A stretch of 32,743 nucleotides of DNA, taken from contig JBFJTG010000026.1 in NCBI GenBank assembly GCA_041625575.1, positions 1 to 32,743 of the forward strand, given 5' to 3'. The translations under genes and the position numbers were made by a program. The notes beneath the pieces were generated by a model. The model was not told the origin of the DNA. It did no database searches and saw nothing but the letters and a program-made list of their open reading frames with translations. Every line of letters starts with the position of its first letter. The first letter of the stretch is position 1. This document shows, piece by piece, positions 1 to 7,410 of this stretch. This DNA comes from Litorivivens sp041625575. Lineage in GTDB: Bacteria; Pseudomonadota; Gammaproteobacteria; Pseudomonadales; Spongiibacteraceae.

Positions 1-1170
1 CTCTCGCACCGAGTCCAGGTTTTGTTGCTCCAGCGGCAGCAACTGCCGTTCATAAAGCTCGAGTTGAGAGGCCGCTTGGCGCCAAAGGCTAAATTGTTGC
101 TGTAGACGAGACCGCGCCAACGTCTGCAAATCTTGATGCTCATATCTCAGCGCTACGGCTTGAGCGGCGAGCGTCTGTTCTTTTGATCGGCGCTTAGTGA
201 AATCCAGAGGTAAGCTCAGCCCTACACCAAGAACTAAGCGCTGATCCTGCTCCATCCAGAGGGTGTTGTAGCGCGCCATTAGTGACAGCTCCGGCAAGCG
301 ATCTTTTTTCTGTAATGCCTGAGCCGCCGTATTTTGTTCCAGGCTGACCTGCGCGTTAGCAATTGCTGGATGTTCGTCCAAGCGGTCGAGAGCCTTTTCA
401 AGCAATGTCGGGGGCGGACGTCGATCGCTCGCTACGGCTGGGGCGGTATTGTTACTGGAGCCAGAGTTCAGGTGTAAACGATGGAGACCACTGAGGGCTT
501 GAATACGAAAAAGGTCACGCTCTAGAGCGCTAATAACATCGCGAGCTTTCTGGGCTAGCCGCAGTTTTTGGCTTTCCAGTTGTAGCAGTACTGATTTATT
601 GGAACTACCCGCGGTGTAGTTGCTGCGCATCAGTCTTGCGAGGTTTTCTAGAATAGCCTGCTGACCTTGGTATTCACCCAGAAGTGCTTGGTGGAAGCGC
701 CACTGGGCATAGAGTTTGCGAAGATCTTGGCCGCGCTCTATCTGCGACTGCCGCAGAGTTTGGCTAAGGCCTTTGAGCTTCGAATCTGCCAGTTCGCGTT
801 CCAGAGCACGTTCTCCAAACCACGGTAGGGTTTGGGATACTTCTACAATATAACCGTCTTCTAATTGCGGATTGTCAAAGGTATTGGGCGCCGTACTTAG
901 GCTGAGCTTAGGCTCAGGAAACCGCCCCGAGGTGCCAATCGCCATACTGGCGGCTTGCACATTGTAGTAATCGGATTTCAGGGCAGGACTGCACTTCAGC
1001 GCCTGCCGTACGAGATCATTAGCGTCGAATTCGGCATCTAGGTGACATTCCCCACTAGAGCCAATGTCACTTGATATTGAGGCTTCAAATACATCTATTG
1101 CCCACGCTGGCGAATTTGTAAACGCAAACAATAAGAGCGAGCCGACATATGCGGCTATAGCTGATTTCAT
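1..1170 (-). CDS. TolC-family outer membrane efflux channel, C-terminus beyond window
   Basis: The frame stays open for 390 codons from the ATG at 1170 to base 1, so the 3' end is missing (family members are usually 420-480 residues). It opens with a signal peptide (MKSAIAAYVGSLLLFAFTNS, then a likely cut near SPAWA) and continues with the long amphipathic helices and repeats of the OEP/TolC fold. Recognisable stretches are VEVSQTLPWFGERALE and, in the second repeat, LVLGVGLSLPLDFTKRRS. The closest general type is the CusC/CzcC channel of heavy-metal RND pumps: the periplasmic adaptor and RND pump would be expected next, off the left edge. The gene starts 109 bp after the Cys-rich gene, behind an AGGAAA ribosome site, and probably shares its metal-type promoter. 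The 109-bp gap holds an imperfect hairpin at 1199-1218. Family is sure; metal specificity is inference. Confidence 0.88.
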   Translation of the reverse strand, partial: MKSAIAAYVGSLLLFAFTNSPAWAIDVFEASISSDIGSSGECHLDAEFDANDLVRQALKCSPALKSDYYNVQAASMAIGTSGRFPEPKLSLSTAPNTFDNPQLEDGYIVEVSQTLPWFGERALERELADSKLKGLSQTLRQSQIERGQDLRKLYAQWRFHQALLGEYQGQQAILENLARLMRSNYTAGSSNKSVLLQLESQKLRLAQKARDVISALERDLFRIQALSGLHRLHLNSGSSNNTAPAVASDRRPPPTLLEKALDRLDEHPAIANAQVSLEQNTAAQALQKKDRLPELSLMARYNTLWMEQDQRLVLGVGLSLPLDFTKRRSKEQTLAAQAVALRYEHQDLQTLARSRLQQQFSLWRQAASQLELYERQLLPLEQQNLDSVRE

Positions 1171-1279
1171 GGTTCTGACTTTCCTGTAATACGACTTAGC
1201 GCTAGCTGCTAGCAGCGCATTCAAAGGGCTGTAGCAGACAATGTGGGCCTATAGTGACCCTAGTCAGGAAAGCAAGGTT

Positions 1280-1693
1280 TTAGATACGAAGGCGCAGCGT
1301 GGAAAGGTAGGTATGACGCCCGACAGTTGCCAGTGAGGGAGTATCGACAAGTGACAGCGATACAGTTGCCACCATTGGCTCAGGGAATAGCTCGTACAAC
1401 AAATGTAGCGCCGAGGGCGGTAACTTGAGTAGAGCTTGGAAATCAATGATGGCGGATTGACGCTCGTCTGGGTCGATCCCGGAAAACTCCAGTACACCGC
1501 TGTAATCACAGCAGGAGTCATCAGATGACATCGGCGTAGACTCCAAACCGTCATCACAGCAACAATGCTCTATTTCGCCACTCATGTTCTCGTCGATTTG
1601 ACAGGCGAACACCGTCTGCACCTGCAGCAGCAGACTGAACAACATCAGTAGCACGAGTGCTGATTTTGAACGGCGCGGACGGGGCGAAAGCAT
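1280..1693 (-). CDS. Small secreted cysteine-rich protein of metal efflux operon, unknown function
   Basis: A 137-residue protein with a basic start (MLSPRPRRSKS), a hydrophobic segment at about residues 11-26 and a cut expected after TVFA, leaving Cys31 at or near the mature N-terminus. A lipobox is not convincing because Phe sits at -2. The mature part carries two acidic cysteine clusters, EHCCCDDG (about 42-49) and DSCCDY (about 59-64), typical of soft-metal ligands. The C-terminal half has no motif I recognise. It is the first gene after the MerR-type operator at 1730-1759 and precedes the TolC-family gene, so a periplasmic metal-binding or accessory role is the natural inference. Similar short Cys-rich reading frames are known at the head of heavy-metal RND operons. 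The ribosome site is weak. I cannot name a family. Confidence 0.72.
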   Translation of the reverse strand: MLSPRPRRSKSALVLLMLFSLLLQVQTVFACQIDENMSGEIEHCCCDDGLESTPMSSDDSCCDYSGVLEFSGIDPDERQSAIIDFQALLKLPPSALHLLYELFPEPMVATVSLSLVDTPSLATVGRHTYLSTLRLRI

Positions 1694-1729
1694 TGTCTTT
1701 AAGTTATCTCAATACGCGAGTAGGTGAAC

Positions 1730-1759
1730 AGTAAACCCTGATCCTGGCTTTAGGGTCAA
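1730..1759 (-). promoter_or_regulatory. MerR-family-type promoter/operator for the efflux operon
   Basis: On the minus strand a -35 TTGACC (1754-1759) and a -10-like TTTACT (1730-1735) are 18 bp apart, or 19 bp if TTACTG is used. The spacer holds a 22-bp partial dyad at 1735-1756 whose outer arms ACCCT and AGGGT are perfect. Over-long spacers filled by a dyad mark MerR-family activation (CueR, ZntR, CadR, PbrR). The ACCCT/AGGGT arms recall CadR/PbrR sites, from memory. Transcription would start near 1723, about 30 bases before the ATG at 1693. No merR-type gene lies in the window, so the regulator must be elsewhere. Confidence 0.6.
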
Positions 1760-1836
1760 GTCTGGGCTCTGGGCCTTATGCCAAGTCTATGACCATGGCG
1801 CCTAGCGATAGTTCTGAGGCACAAATCAAATAAAAG

Positions 1837-2259
1837 CTAAGTTCGCGCCAGCTTGCCGCCATAAAGCAAGGGCGCTGACACTTGCTTGGGAATCAGGGTC
1901 ACAATAACCCGCTCGGCATCTGGTTCATCCAGGTCGAACTCCTGCCCCATCACCTTACGATAGATGGCTTTGTTCCACTCACCGCCGGGGTCGTCTTTTA
2001 TTTCGCCATGACCTCTAATTTCGATATAGCGCGTCAAATCCCGCGGGTCCATCATGCACATGGTTAGCAGGGGGTTATTGATCAGGTTTTTATATTTCAC
2101 CCGCTGCTTGAGCGTACTAAAGCGAACAAACTCTCCGTCCCAGACAAAGGACACCGGATTGGTGGAAGGTAAGCCGTCTTTGTGCCGAATGGTGGTGACC
2201 ATGGCCGAAAATGCGGTTTCCAGTATATCCAAGTGTGATTCGGGAATAGTCGCTGACAT
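1837..2259 (-). CDS. PPOX-class F420/flavin-dependent oxidoreductase (pyridoxamine oxidase-like split barrel)
   Basis: A 140-residue protein matching the small split-barrel PPOX family often annotated as F420-dependent (TIGR03618-like). Segments seen: an N-terminal helix (MSATIPESHLDILETAFSAM), the strand-rich core GLPSTNPVSFVWDGEFVRFS, then TLKQRVKYKNLINNPLLTMC (cofactor phosphate side of the barrel) and YIEIRGHGEIKDD. The start is the ATG at 2259, because GAGGAT lies seven bases upstream. The longer in-frame extension to 2343 has no family match and no ribosome site. It lies alone between the efflux operon and the ligase pseudogene. Relatives reduce or oxidise small organic compounds with F420 or FMN; which cofactor is used cannot be read from the sequence. 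A second F420-type protein lies at 26057. Confidence 0.85.
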   Translation of the reverse strand: MSATIPESHLDILETAFSAMVTTIRHKDGLPSTNPVSFVWDGEFVRFSTLKQRVKYKNLINNPLLTMCMMDPRDLTRYIEIRGHGEIKDDPGGEWNKAIYRKVMGQEFDLDEPDAERVIVTLIPKQVSAPLLYGGKLART

Positions 2260-2312
2260 AGTTATCCTCGTTAAACTTTGTTTGCCACGTTTCAACGCAG
2301 CATTGTAATACC

Positions 2313-2851
2313 TCAGTTGACCACCCGCTCTTTCCCCTGCCAATAAGCTTTGCGCAGTTCATTCTTTAATACTTTGGAAACACCGGATAGTGGCAGCGGC
2401 TCAGTGCGGAACTCCACCGAGCGAGGACATTTGTAGCCGGCAATCCAGTCGCGGCGCAGGGTGATAATTTCTTCCTCTGTAGCCGACCGGCCACTTTTAA
2501 GTACGATGAACGCGAGCACCCGCGCGTCCCACATGTCGTGGGGTATACCAATCATTGCGCATTATTCCAGCGACTATGCATATAGACGCTTCTGATGAAC
2601 TGATTTCCCCCCTGCCACCAAATATGACTTGGATCTACGCAAGGCAATGGTCGGAGTTCATTACCCGTATCGCGACCCGATCGCCCGGCTTTGCGCACAA
2701 GGCTTGCACCGCACCGGCAGTGCGCTTTAGGGCCAGCGGGGATTCCGCCCAAACAGGTTCCTTTTCGTGCATAACCGGAGCAACTTGATTGGGGATGATT
2801 TGCGCGTTGCGGACGATCAGTGACGAATGTGAGCCAGGCATGGACACTCAT
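2313..2851 (-). pseudogene. Decayed acyl-CoA synthetase (AMP-binding ligase) with large internal deletion
   Basis: Three ligase fragments lie in order on the minus strand. From 2851 an ATG gives MSVHAWL. After a frame change, IVRNAQIIPNQVAPVMHEKE runs on to KPGDRVAIRVMNSDHCLA and a stop at 2635; this is the usual ligase N-terminus of about 70 residues. Directly after that stop, in the same frame, comes VIFGGRGEISSSEASIC, a worn copy of the late GGENISSxE motif. So some 350-400 residues, including the AMP-binding P-loop, are missing. After another frame change at about 2555, IGIPHDMWDARVLAFIVLK through GVSKVLKNELRKAYW gives the C-terminal AMP-binding_C domain with its near-terminal lysine. Intact relatives are about 520-550 residues long. 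It cannot make a working enzyme. The 80-residue tail frame (2313-2555) could still be translated but lacks most of the active site. Confidence 0.85.
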
Positions 2852-2906
2852 GATTTATGGATCTGGCTTTTTATATTGATTGAAATACTACTGATATCTT
2901 GCAACC

Positions 2907-2943
2907 GCGAATCTTATCCTCAGCGGATTCGGCAAAGATTCGC
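2907..2943 (-). terminator. Hairpin at operon end, weak terminator candidate
   Basis: A perfect 9-bp inverted repeat, GCGAATCTT (2907-2915) with AAGATTCGC (2935-2943), has a 19-base loop that contains the TGA stop of the secreted-protein gene. A third partial arm (CGAATC) inside the loop permits an alternative fold. It sits where the WS/DGAT operon should end. No U-tract follows, so intrinsic termination is uncertain. Confidence 0.35.
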
Positions 2944-3456
2944 AATGGGTGTTCGGTAGGCTTTTATCACTGCCGGGTATTGTGGTGTTGCCGACAGCAG
3001 GCGATTAAGTACGTTGCGCGCTGCAACAAACTCCTGCCACTCCCGGTCATTAAAGGAAGACCGTTGTAGCAAGCGATCTGTCTGCTCCCGCCACTGTGGA
3101 AAACGCTCGCGATAAGATTGATTGGCCAGCATGATTCGGTGCGCCCCGCCCTTGTCATGCTCAGGTGCTATCCTTGCCAGCCCGCCGCTTAATTCAAGGT
3201 GCTGCGGAGCCTGCACTGACAGATAAGCGACCGCGTCCGCCTTTAATATATTGCTTCGAATCTGGTAGTCAATAAACTCCGATAGCAAGGCATAGTGTTC
3301 GGGAGAACGCTGCTCGAGCTCAGCGGCGGCCCCCATGAAGGCTAGATTGTGTTGGTCGATATATTGATTGTAATGCGTGCTCAGGCAGTCAGCGTCTGGC
3401 GCTGCCAAAGCGGCACCCGCAACGACGAACAGTAGCAGCGATAGCATTGTTTTCAT
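2920..3456 (-). CDS. Small secreted protein of unknown function
   Basis: A 178-residue protein starting MKTMLSLLLFVVAGAALAAP, a clear signal peptide with cleavage after ALAA. The mature part is mostly helical and charged, with two cysteines near its ends (CLSTHYNQYIDQH close to the start, NLCRIR at the C-terminus) that could form a disulfide. I do not recognise a domain. The start is the ATG at 3456, because it overlaps the stop of the amidohydrolase gene by one base (TAATG), a translational coupling arrangement; the longer frame reaching 3531 would begin inside that gene. It is the last gene of the WS/DGAT-amidohydrolase operon, so it may act outside the inner membrane in the same lipid or acyl-amino acid process. 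That is inference from position only. Confidence 0.75.
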   Translation of the reverse strand: MKTMLSLLLFVVAGAALAAPDADCLSTHYNQYIDQHNLAFMGAAAELEQRSPEHYALLSEFIDYQIRSNILKADAVAYLSVQAPQHLELSGGLARIAPEHDKGGAHRIMLANQSYRERFPQWREQTDRLLQRSSFNDREWQEFVAARNVLNRLLSATPQYPAVIKAYRTPIANLCRIR

Positions 3457-5342
3457 TAGTGCACCGCAGTCAAAGCCCGCCCCAGGGTCTGCTGACCTAG
3501 GGCCGCTGTAAACTGTGAAGCCGACTCCCATACCCGCACGCCGCGAATATAAACTTGCTCGACGACGCCGTCCGAGCGATTTACCAGCACGTCGTGCTCA
3601 AATTGCGGATTATAGACGAGTTGTCGATTGGCATTGGAATCATACTCCCGCAATTGCTCGGGGTTAATGAGAACAAGATCGGCCTGGTCACCAGTTTCGA
3701 TACCGCCAACATCCAGATTGAAAAATTGAGCCGGATCGCGCGTTAGCCTTTTTACTGCAAGGGCTACCTTGTTAAGGTCTCTTCGTTGGGCAATTTGCAG
3801 GTTTAGCAAGTTCCCGTCGTAAAAAGCCAGATTGGTAATATGCGCTCCGCTGTCATTAAATCCGGGCATGGTATTGTCATCGAACAGAATTTGCTCGGTA
3901 ATGTCGGCATCGACATTGGCAACGTCCAGCCACCAGCGAAACCGCATATCGAACTGGCGCAAACAGTGAGCGAAAAAGTCTGCCAAGGTGTCACAATCAC
4001 GCGGCGCTGCGGCGTACACCGCCACCTCTTCTGCTGTTAGATTTTTGCTATCGCCATTCCGATAGGCACAAAAGCGGCGATACACTTCAGAGAGCTTCTG
4101 GTTATGCCAACTCTCTACCGGTGTGACCGGGTCGATAACGATATCGTCAGGGTCTAGTTGAAAGGTCGACGACGGTACGCCCAAGCGGTTGAGAAGGCTG
4201 GGCGGTTTCGGTGAAACTTCGTCCCAGTCCTTACGGAATTGTTCCTGCCACGCTGGCGTTTGCATAAGCGCCAGGCGCCCCGCCACATCATCCACTTCGT
4301 AGGCGATCAGCGCGCGCGTGGATTCCAGTTCTTCAAAAATGGGGCACTGGACACCATTGCCCCACATTCTAAAATTGGTTGCCAGTGCCTGAAAATGAAA
4401 ATGCCCGCGCAACAGGCGCGAATTCAATAGTTTGGCCAGGCGCAGCAAACGCTGCCAGACGCCCGGTGTCGACTTGAAATCAATTGCCGTGAGCGCACTG
4501 ACCTTTAAGGGCTTGCCGAACAGCCGGCCGGAGGTCCAGAAAAAACGCCGCAGCGTCGTAAACATATTTTTACTGTCTGGCGTCGCCTGCCAGACCCGAC
4601 CACGTTCGCGCAATACGTTTATCAAAGATTTCAGTTCGCGGTCGTCGGCAAATTGGGTGGGAATGCGCTTTTCTTTGTGAGGATCGTTGGACAGGTAGTG
4701 GAAAATAATACTGTCGGTAGACATCCCGATATAGCCCTGATCCATGGCCGCGTTCATGATTTCCAGCATTCTCTCACGCTCCGCCGCCGTTGGCTTGCGC
4801 GTTACGCTGGCATCTACACCCATCACCTCAGCGCGCAACATGGAGTGCGGCAATAAGGGAGCGATATTGGGGCCCAGCGGAATGCGTTTAAAGTGACTGA
4901 GATAGTCGGCGGTGTTGTGCCAATCCATCTTGTCCACGCATTTCTGCAAGACCCGCTTGGGCATATTTTCTACGCGGGTAAAGCAGTCAATGATAGGGCT
5001 TTCGCCATTTTTTAGTTGGGCACCAAAGGCGGTTCCCAGAGAACAATTGCCGACGACGACGGTGGTTGTACCGTGCCTTACTGCATCGCCAAGACCCGGG
5101 TTAACTTCAACCTCAAGGTCGAGATGGGTGTGAATATCCAGCAGGCCGGGTGTTAACCACATACCCGAGGCTTCTACGACCTCCGCTGCCGCGCTCGCAT
5201 CCAGCCGGGCAGATCTGGCCGCAACTTTGCCGTCGCGCAAGGCGATGTCTTCAATTTTTGGCGCTTCGCCACTGCCGTCAAATACTAGCGCGCCGCGAAT
5301 GAGTGTATCCCATTGACTGGCTGCGCCTGCTCCGTCCGGCAT
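3456..5342 (-). CDS. Amidohydrolase, N-acyl-D-amino acid deacylase-like
   Basis: A 628-residue amidohydrolase_3 enzyme. The N-terminal composite-barrel start (TLIRGALVFDGSGEAPKIED) leads into the metal site LLDIHTHLDLE with His71 and His73. VVVGNCSLG follows, with Cys100 at the position of the bridging metal-ligand cysteine of D-aminoacylases. GFNDSGAHITN (about 494-504) carries the catalytic aspartate, and the barrel closes with GDQADLVLINPEQL. D-aminoacylases are about 480-500 residues; the extra length lies mainly in the middle (about 250-450). There is no signal peptide, so it is cytoplasmic. The start ATG at 5342 has AGGAG seven bases upstream, and the gene follows the WS/DGAT gene by 21 bp. 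Likely chemistry is metal-dependent hydrolysis of an N-acyl amide; the substrate is unknown. D-aminoacylase, dihydroorotase-like and N-acyl-urea enzymes share these motifs. Confidence 0.85.
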   Translation of the reverse strand: MPDGAGAASQWDTLIRGALVFDGSGEAPKIEDIALRDGKVAARSARLDASAAAEVVEASGMWLTPGLLDIHTHLDLEVEVNPGLGDAVRHGTTTVVVGNCSLGTAFGAQLKNGESPIIDCFTRVENMPKRVLQKCVDKMDWHNTADYLSHFKRIPLGPNIAPLLPHSMLRAEVMGVDASVTRKPTAAERERMLEIMNAAMDQGYIGMSTDSIIFHYLSNDPHKEKRIPTQFADDRELKSLINVLRERGRVWQATPDSKNMFTTLRRFFWTSGRLFGKPLKVSALTAIDFKSTPGVWQRLLRLAKLLNSRLLRGHFHFQALATNFRMWGNGVQCPIFEELESTRALIAYEVDDVAGRLALMQTPAWQEQFRKDWDEVSPKPPSLLNRLGVPSSTFQLDPDDIVIDPVTPVESWHNQKLSEVYRRFCAYRNGDSKNLTAEEVAVYAAAPRDCDTLADFFAHCLRQFDMRFRWWLDVANVDADITEQILFDDNTMPGFNDSGAHITNLAFYDGNLLNLQIAQRRDLNKVALAVKRLTRDPAQFFNLDVGGIETGDQADLVLINPEQLREYDSNANRQLVYNPQFEHDVLVNRSDGVVEQVYIRGVRVWESASQFTAALGQQTLGRALTAVH

Positions 5343-5363
5343 GATGTTTCTCCTGAAATATAC

Positions 5364-6857
5364 CTAGTTGTTGGATGCGGCTTTTTTGCGGCGTACGGTT
5401 CTTTCCGGCTTGTCTTTACTCGCCGCCCTGGATGAAGCCTTTTCCGCCAATCCGTAGAGCTCCTGAAAAGACTCCTCCAGAAACTCCCGATATTTGTTTG
5501 GCTGCTCCAATTGGTCGCGGTCTGCCAGTACGGAAATCGTTAAGGCACTGCCAAAGGAAAAGACCGCGTGAAACAAACCAACGCCGGGGGTTAAAACACC
5601 TAAGCCGTGATATCGAACCAAGCGGGCACCGGCGCTGTATAAGTCAAAATTAGGCCCCGGTACATTGGTGACTACGGTGCTGACATTGACCGGCATATGC
5701 CGTGAAATGTTACCGCTTGAATATAATTTGGCACCGCCTTTTGCAATCCAGGGCGAAAATACGCCGACCAGTTTGAGCGCGTCGACCAGAGGCGATTTCT
5801 CACCGAATTCCTTGGCGTCGTTCGCGCTCTCGTGGATAGCCTTCAGACGCTCAACCGGATCCTTGATATCGGTGTGTAATTTGCAAAACACCGAGCCAAC
5901 CTGATTGTTGTCGCTATTTTCACCTCGTCGAGTGCGCATGTTCATGGGAATGGTCGCCGCCAGTGACGACTCCGGCGCTTCGCCAAGGTAGCTGAGGTAG
6001 CGCACCATGGCGCCTGCCACAACCGCCAGAGCGACATCGTTGACCTTCATGCCGAAAGCATTCTTGATACATTTGAAGTCTTCGACCTTAAACGCCGTAG
6101 CCTCAAAGGCGCGGTGTTTACCGACGGGTTTGTTGAATCGTGTCTTGGGCGCCTGTATGTCCGGGCGCGGGATGGTGTTGCGGACGATACCGTAGCCGAG
6201 TTTGGCGAAGTCTTTCACCAGACCAATGCCGCCGCTTGCCATGGTAAACGTGTTTTTGGTTTGGTTGACCACCGCCCGCACCACTAATTCTCCCGCATTG
6301 GGCCTGCGGTCAATGGCCACTGCTGCGTTGTCCAGGAGATAGTCGGTTTCCTGCGGGTCGGGCTCCAGGTCGTGCAAGGCCGCCATAAAGGACTGCCCGC
6401 CTGCGCCATCGACCAGGGCATGATGCATTTTCGTATAAATGGCAAAACTGCCTTTCGGCAGGTCCGGAATATTGTCCAGACCTTCGATAATATAGGCTTC
6501 CCACAAAGGGCGAGACATATCGAGTGGCCGCGAGTGCAAGCGGGCAATCTGGATGCAGAGCTGACGCCAGTCACCAGGGTGTGGCAACGCGATATGGCGC
6601 AGGTGGAATTCCACATCGAAGTTTTCATCAACCACCCAGTAGGGCCGATCGATATTACCCGGCACTTCGTGCAGGCGGGTACGGAATAAGGGTAAGCGAT
6701 TCAGGCGCTTTTCAAAGTTGGCGATAACATCCTTGAATCTTACGTGACCGCCGGGGGCCGTTGAAGGGTCGTAGATCCCCAAGCCACCTATATGCTGGGG
6801 GGTATTTGTTTGCTCAAGATTGATAAACGCTGTATCCAGCACACCCAATTGCTTCAT
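5364..6857 (-). CDS. Wax ester synthase/diacylglycerol acyltransferase (WS/DGAT)
   Basis: A 497-residue bifunctional acyltransferase that joins acyl-CoA to fatty alcohols or diacylglycerol to make storage wax esters or triacylglycerol at the inner membrane. The N-terminus (MKQLGVLDTAFINLEQ) and the segment RPLDMSRPLWEAYIIEGL are typical. The catalytic motif HHALVDG has His145, His146 and Asp150. The C-terminal half has TIPMNMRTR, NVPGPNFDLYSAGARL and a basic tail (DKPERTVRRKKAASNN) longer than usual. I chose the ATG at 6857; an upstream TTG adds only five residues. A TATAAT box lies 26 bp upstream. It is first in an operon with the amidohydrolase (21-bp gap) and the secreted protein. Organisms often carry several paralogues, so a specific ester product cannot be read here. 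Confidence 0.93.
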   Translation of the reverse strand: MKQLGVLDTAFINLEQTNTPQHIGGLGIYDPSTAPGGHVRFKDVIANFEKRLNRLPLFRTRLHEVPGNIDRPYWVVDENFDVEFHLRHIALPHPGDWRQLCIQIARLHSRPLDMSRPLWEAYIIEGLDNIPDLPKGSFAIYTKMHHALVDGAGGQSFMAALHDLEPDPQETDYLLDNAAVAIDRRPNAGELVVRAVVNQTKNTFTMASGGIGLVKDFAKLGYGIVRNTIPRPDIQAPKTRFNKPVGKHRAFEATAFKVEDFKCIKNAFGMKVNDVALAVVAGAMVRYLSYLGEAPESSLAATIPMNMRTRRGENSDNNQVGSVFCKLHTDIKDPVERLKAIHESANDAKEFGEKSPLVDALKLVGVFSPWIAKGGAKLYSSGNISRHMPVNVSTVVTNVPGPNFDLYSAGARLVRYHGLGVLTPGVGLFHAVFSFGSALTISVLADRDQLEQPNKYREFLEESFQELYGLAEKASSRAASKDKPERTVRRKKAASNN

Positions 6858-6882
6858 AGGAGTTCCAGTCAATTCATTGATT

Positions 6883-6888
6883 ATTATA
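6883..6888 (-). promoter_or_regulatory. Consensus -10 box for the WS/DGAT operon
   Basis: A perfect TATAAT on the minus strand lies 26 bp before the WS/DGAT ATG at 6857, in the short gap after the pseudopilin gene. No good -35 stands 16-18 bp upstream (GCACTT is the nearest), so an activator may be needed. The start of transcription would fall near 6876, leaving a leader of about 20 bases. Confidence 0.5.
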
Positions 6889-6947
6889 CGTTCTTATTAA
6901 CACAGAAGTGCTCGCTGGCAAAGCGAAGGATAGCTGCAAGCTAGGCC

Positions 6948-7376
6948 TCACGGGCGACGAATATCGCGGGCCGCCTCTTCTCCGCCCGGTGCGCCGTCGC
7001 TGCCCAAAGAATAGAGTTCGTAGTATCGGCCGTCTTCCAGGTCATTGTAGACGTATGCATTGCCCCAGGGATCCCGTGGGACAGACCCGCCAGAAAGATA
7101 GCCTCGCTTGTTCCAACTTTTCGGCACAGGCTGTGTTGTAGGCATGGCCACAAGAGCCTGCAGACCCTGCCCGGCCGTGGGGTAAAAATGGTTATCGAGC
7201 TTGTAGCGCTCCAGCGCCGCCGCAAGCTCGTTCAACTGCTCGTTAGCGCGGGACAGCCGGAAATCACCCAATCGTGAGTGCACGACCGGATAGAGCGCGG
7301 CAACTATCATCAAAAGTACGACGGCCAACACCAGTATTTCGCGAAAGGTCAGGCCCTGCTGACGACGTGATCCCAA
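6948..7376 (-). CDS. GspG-like type II secretion pseudopilin, orphan
   Basis: A 142-residue pseudopilin. The short basic leader MGSRRQQG precedes LTFREILVLAVVLLMIVAAL: cleavage by prepilin peptidase after Gly8 leaves Glu at +5 as required, though +4 is Arg where most GspG proteins have hydrophobic Ile (FTLIE). The globular part is classic GspG: YKLDNHFYPTAGQGLQALV, WNKRGYLSGG, PRDPWGNAYVY, and the calcium-loop end LYSLGSDGAPGGEE. The start is TTG at 7376 with GAGG six bases upstream; no in-frame ATG precedes the membrane segment. No other gsp gene is in the window, so it is an orphan. It lies 34 bp after sohB and may be transcribed with sohB and fimL. It could serve a distant type II secretion machine or act as a minor pseudopilin. 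Confidence 0.88.
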   Translation of the reverse strand: MGSRRQQGLTFREILVLAVVLLMIVAALYPVVHSRLGDFRLSRANEQLNELAAALERYKLDNHFYPTAGQGLQALVAMPTTQPVPKSWNKRGYLSGGSVPRDPWGNAYVYNDLEDGRYYELYSLGSDGAPGGEEAARDIRRP

Positions 7377-7410
7377 GTTGCACCTCTGTCTTAACTCTTG
7401 GCAGAGTATC

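Noticed and set aside
3456..5342. Amidohydrolase as a fusion of two genes because of its length
   Set aside because: One continuous barrel with motifs in the expected order; the extra length is an internal enlargement, not a second domain.
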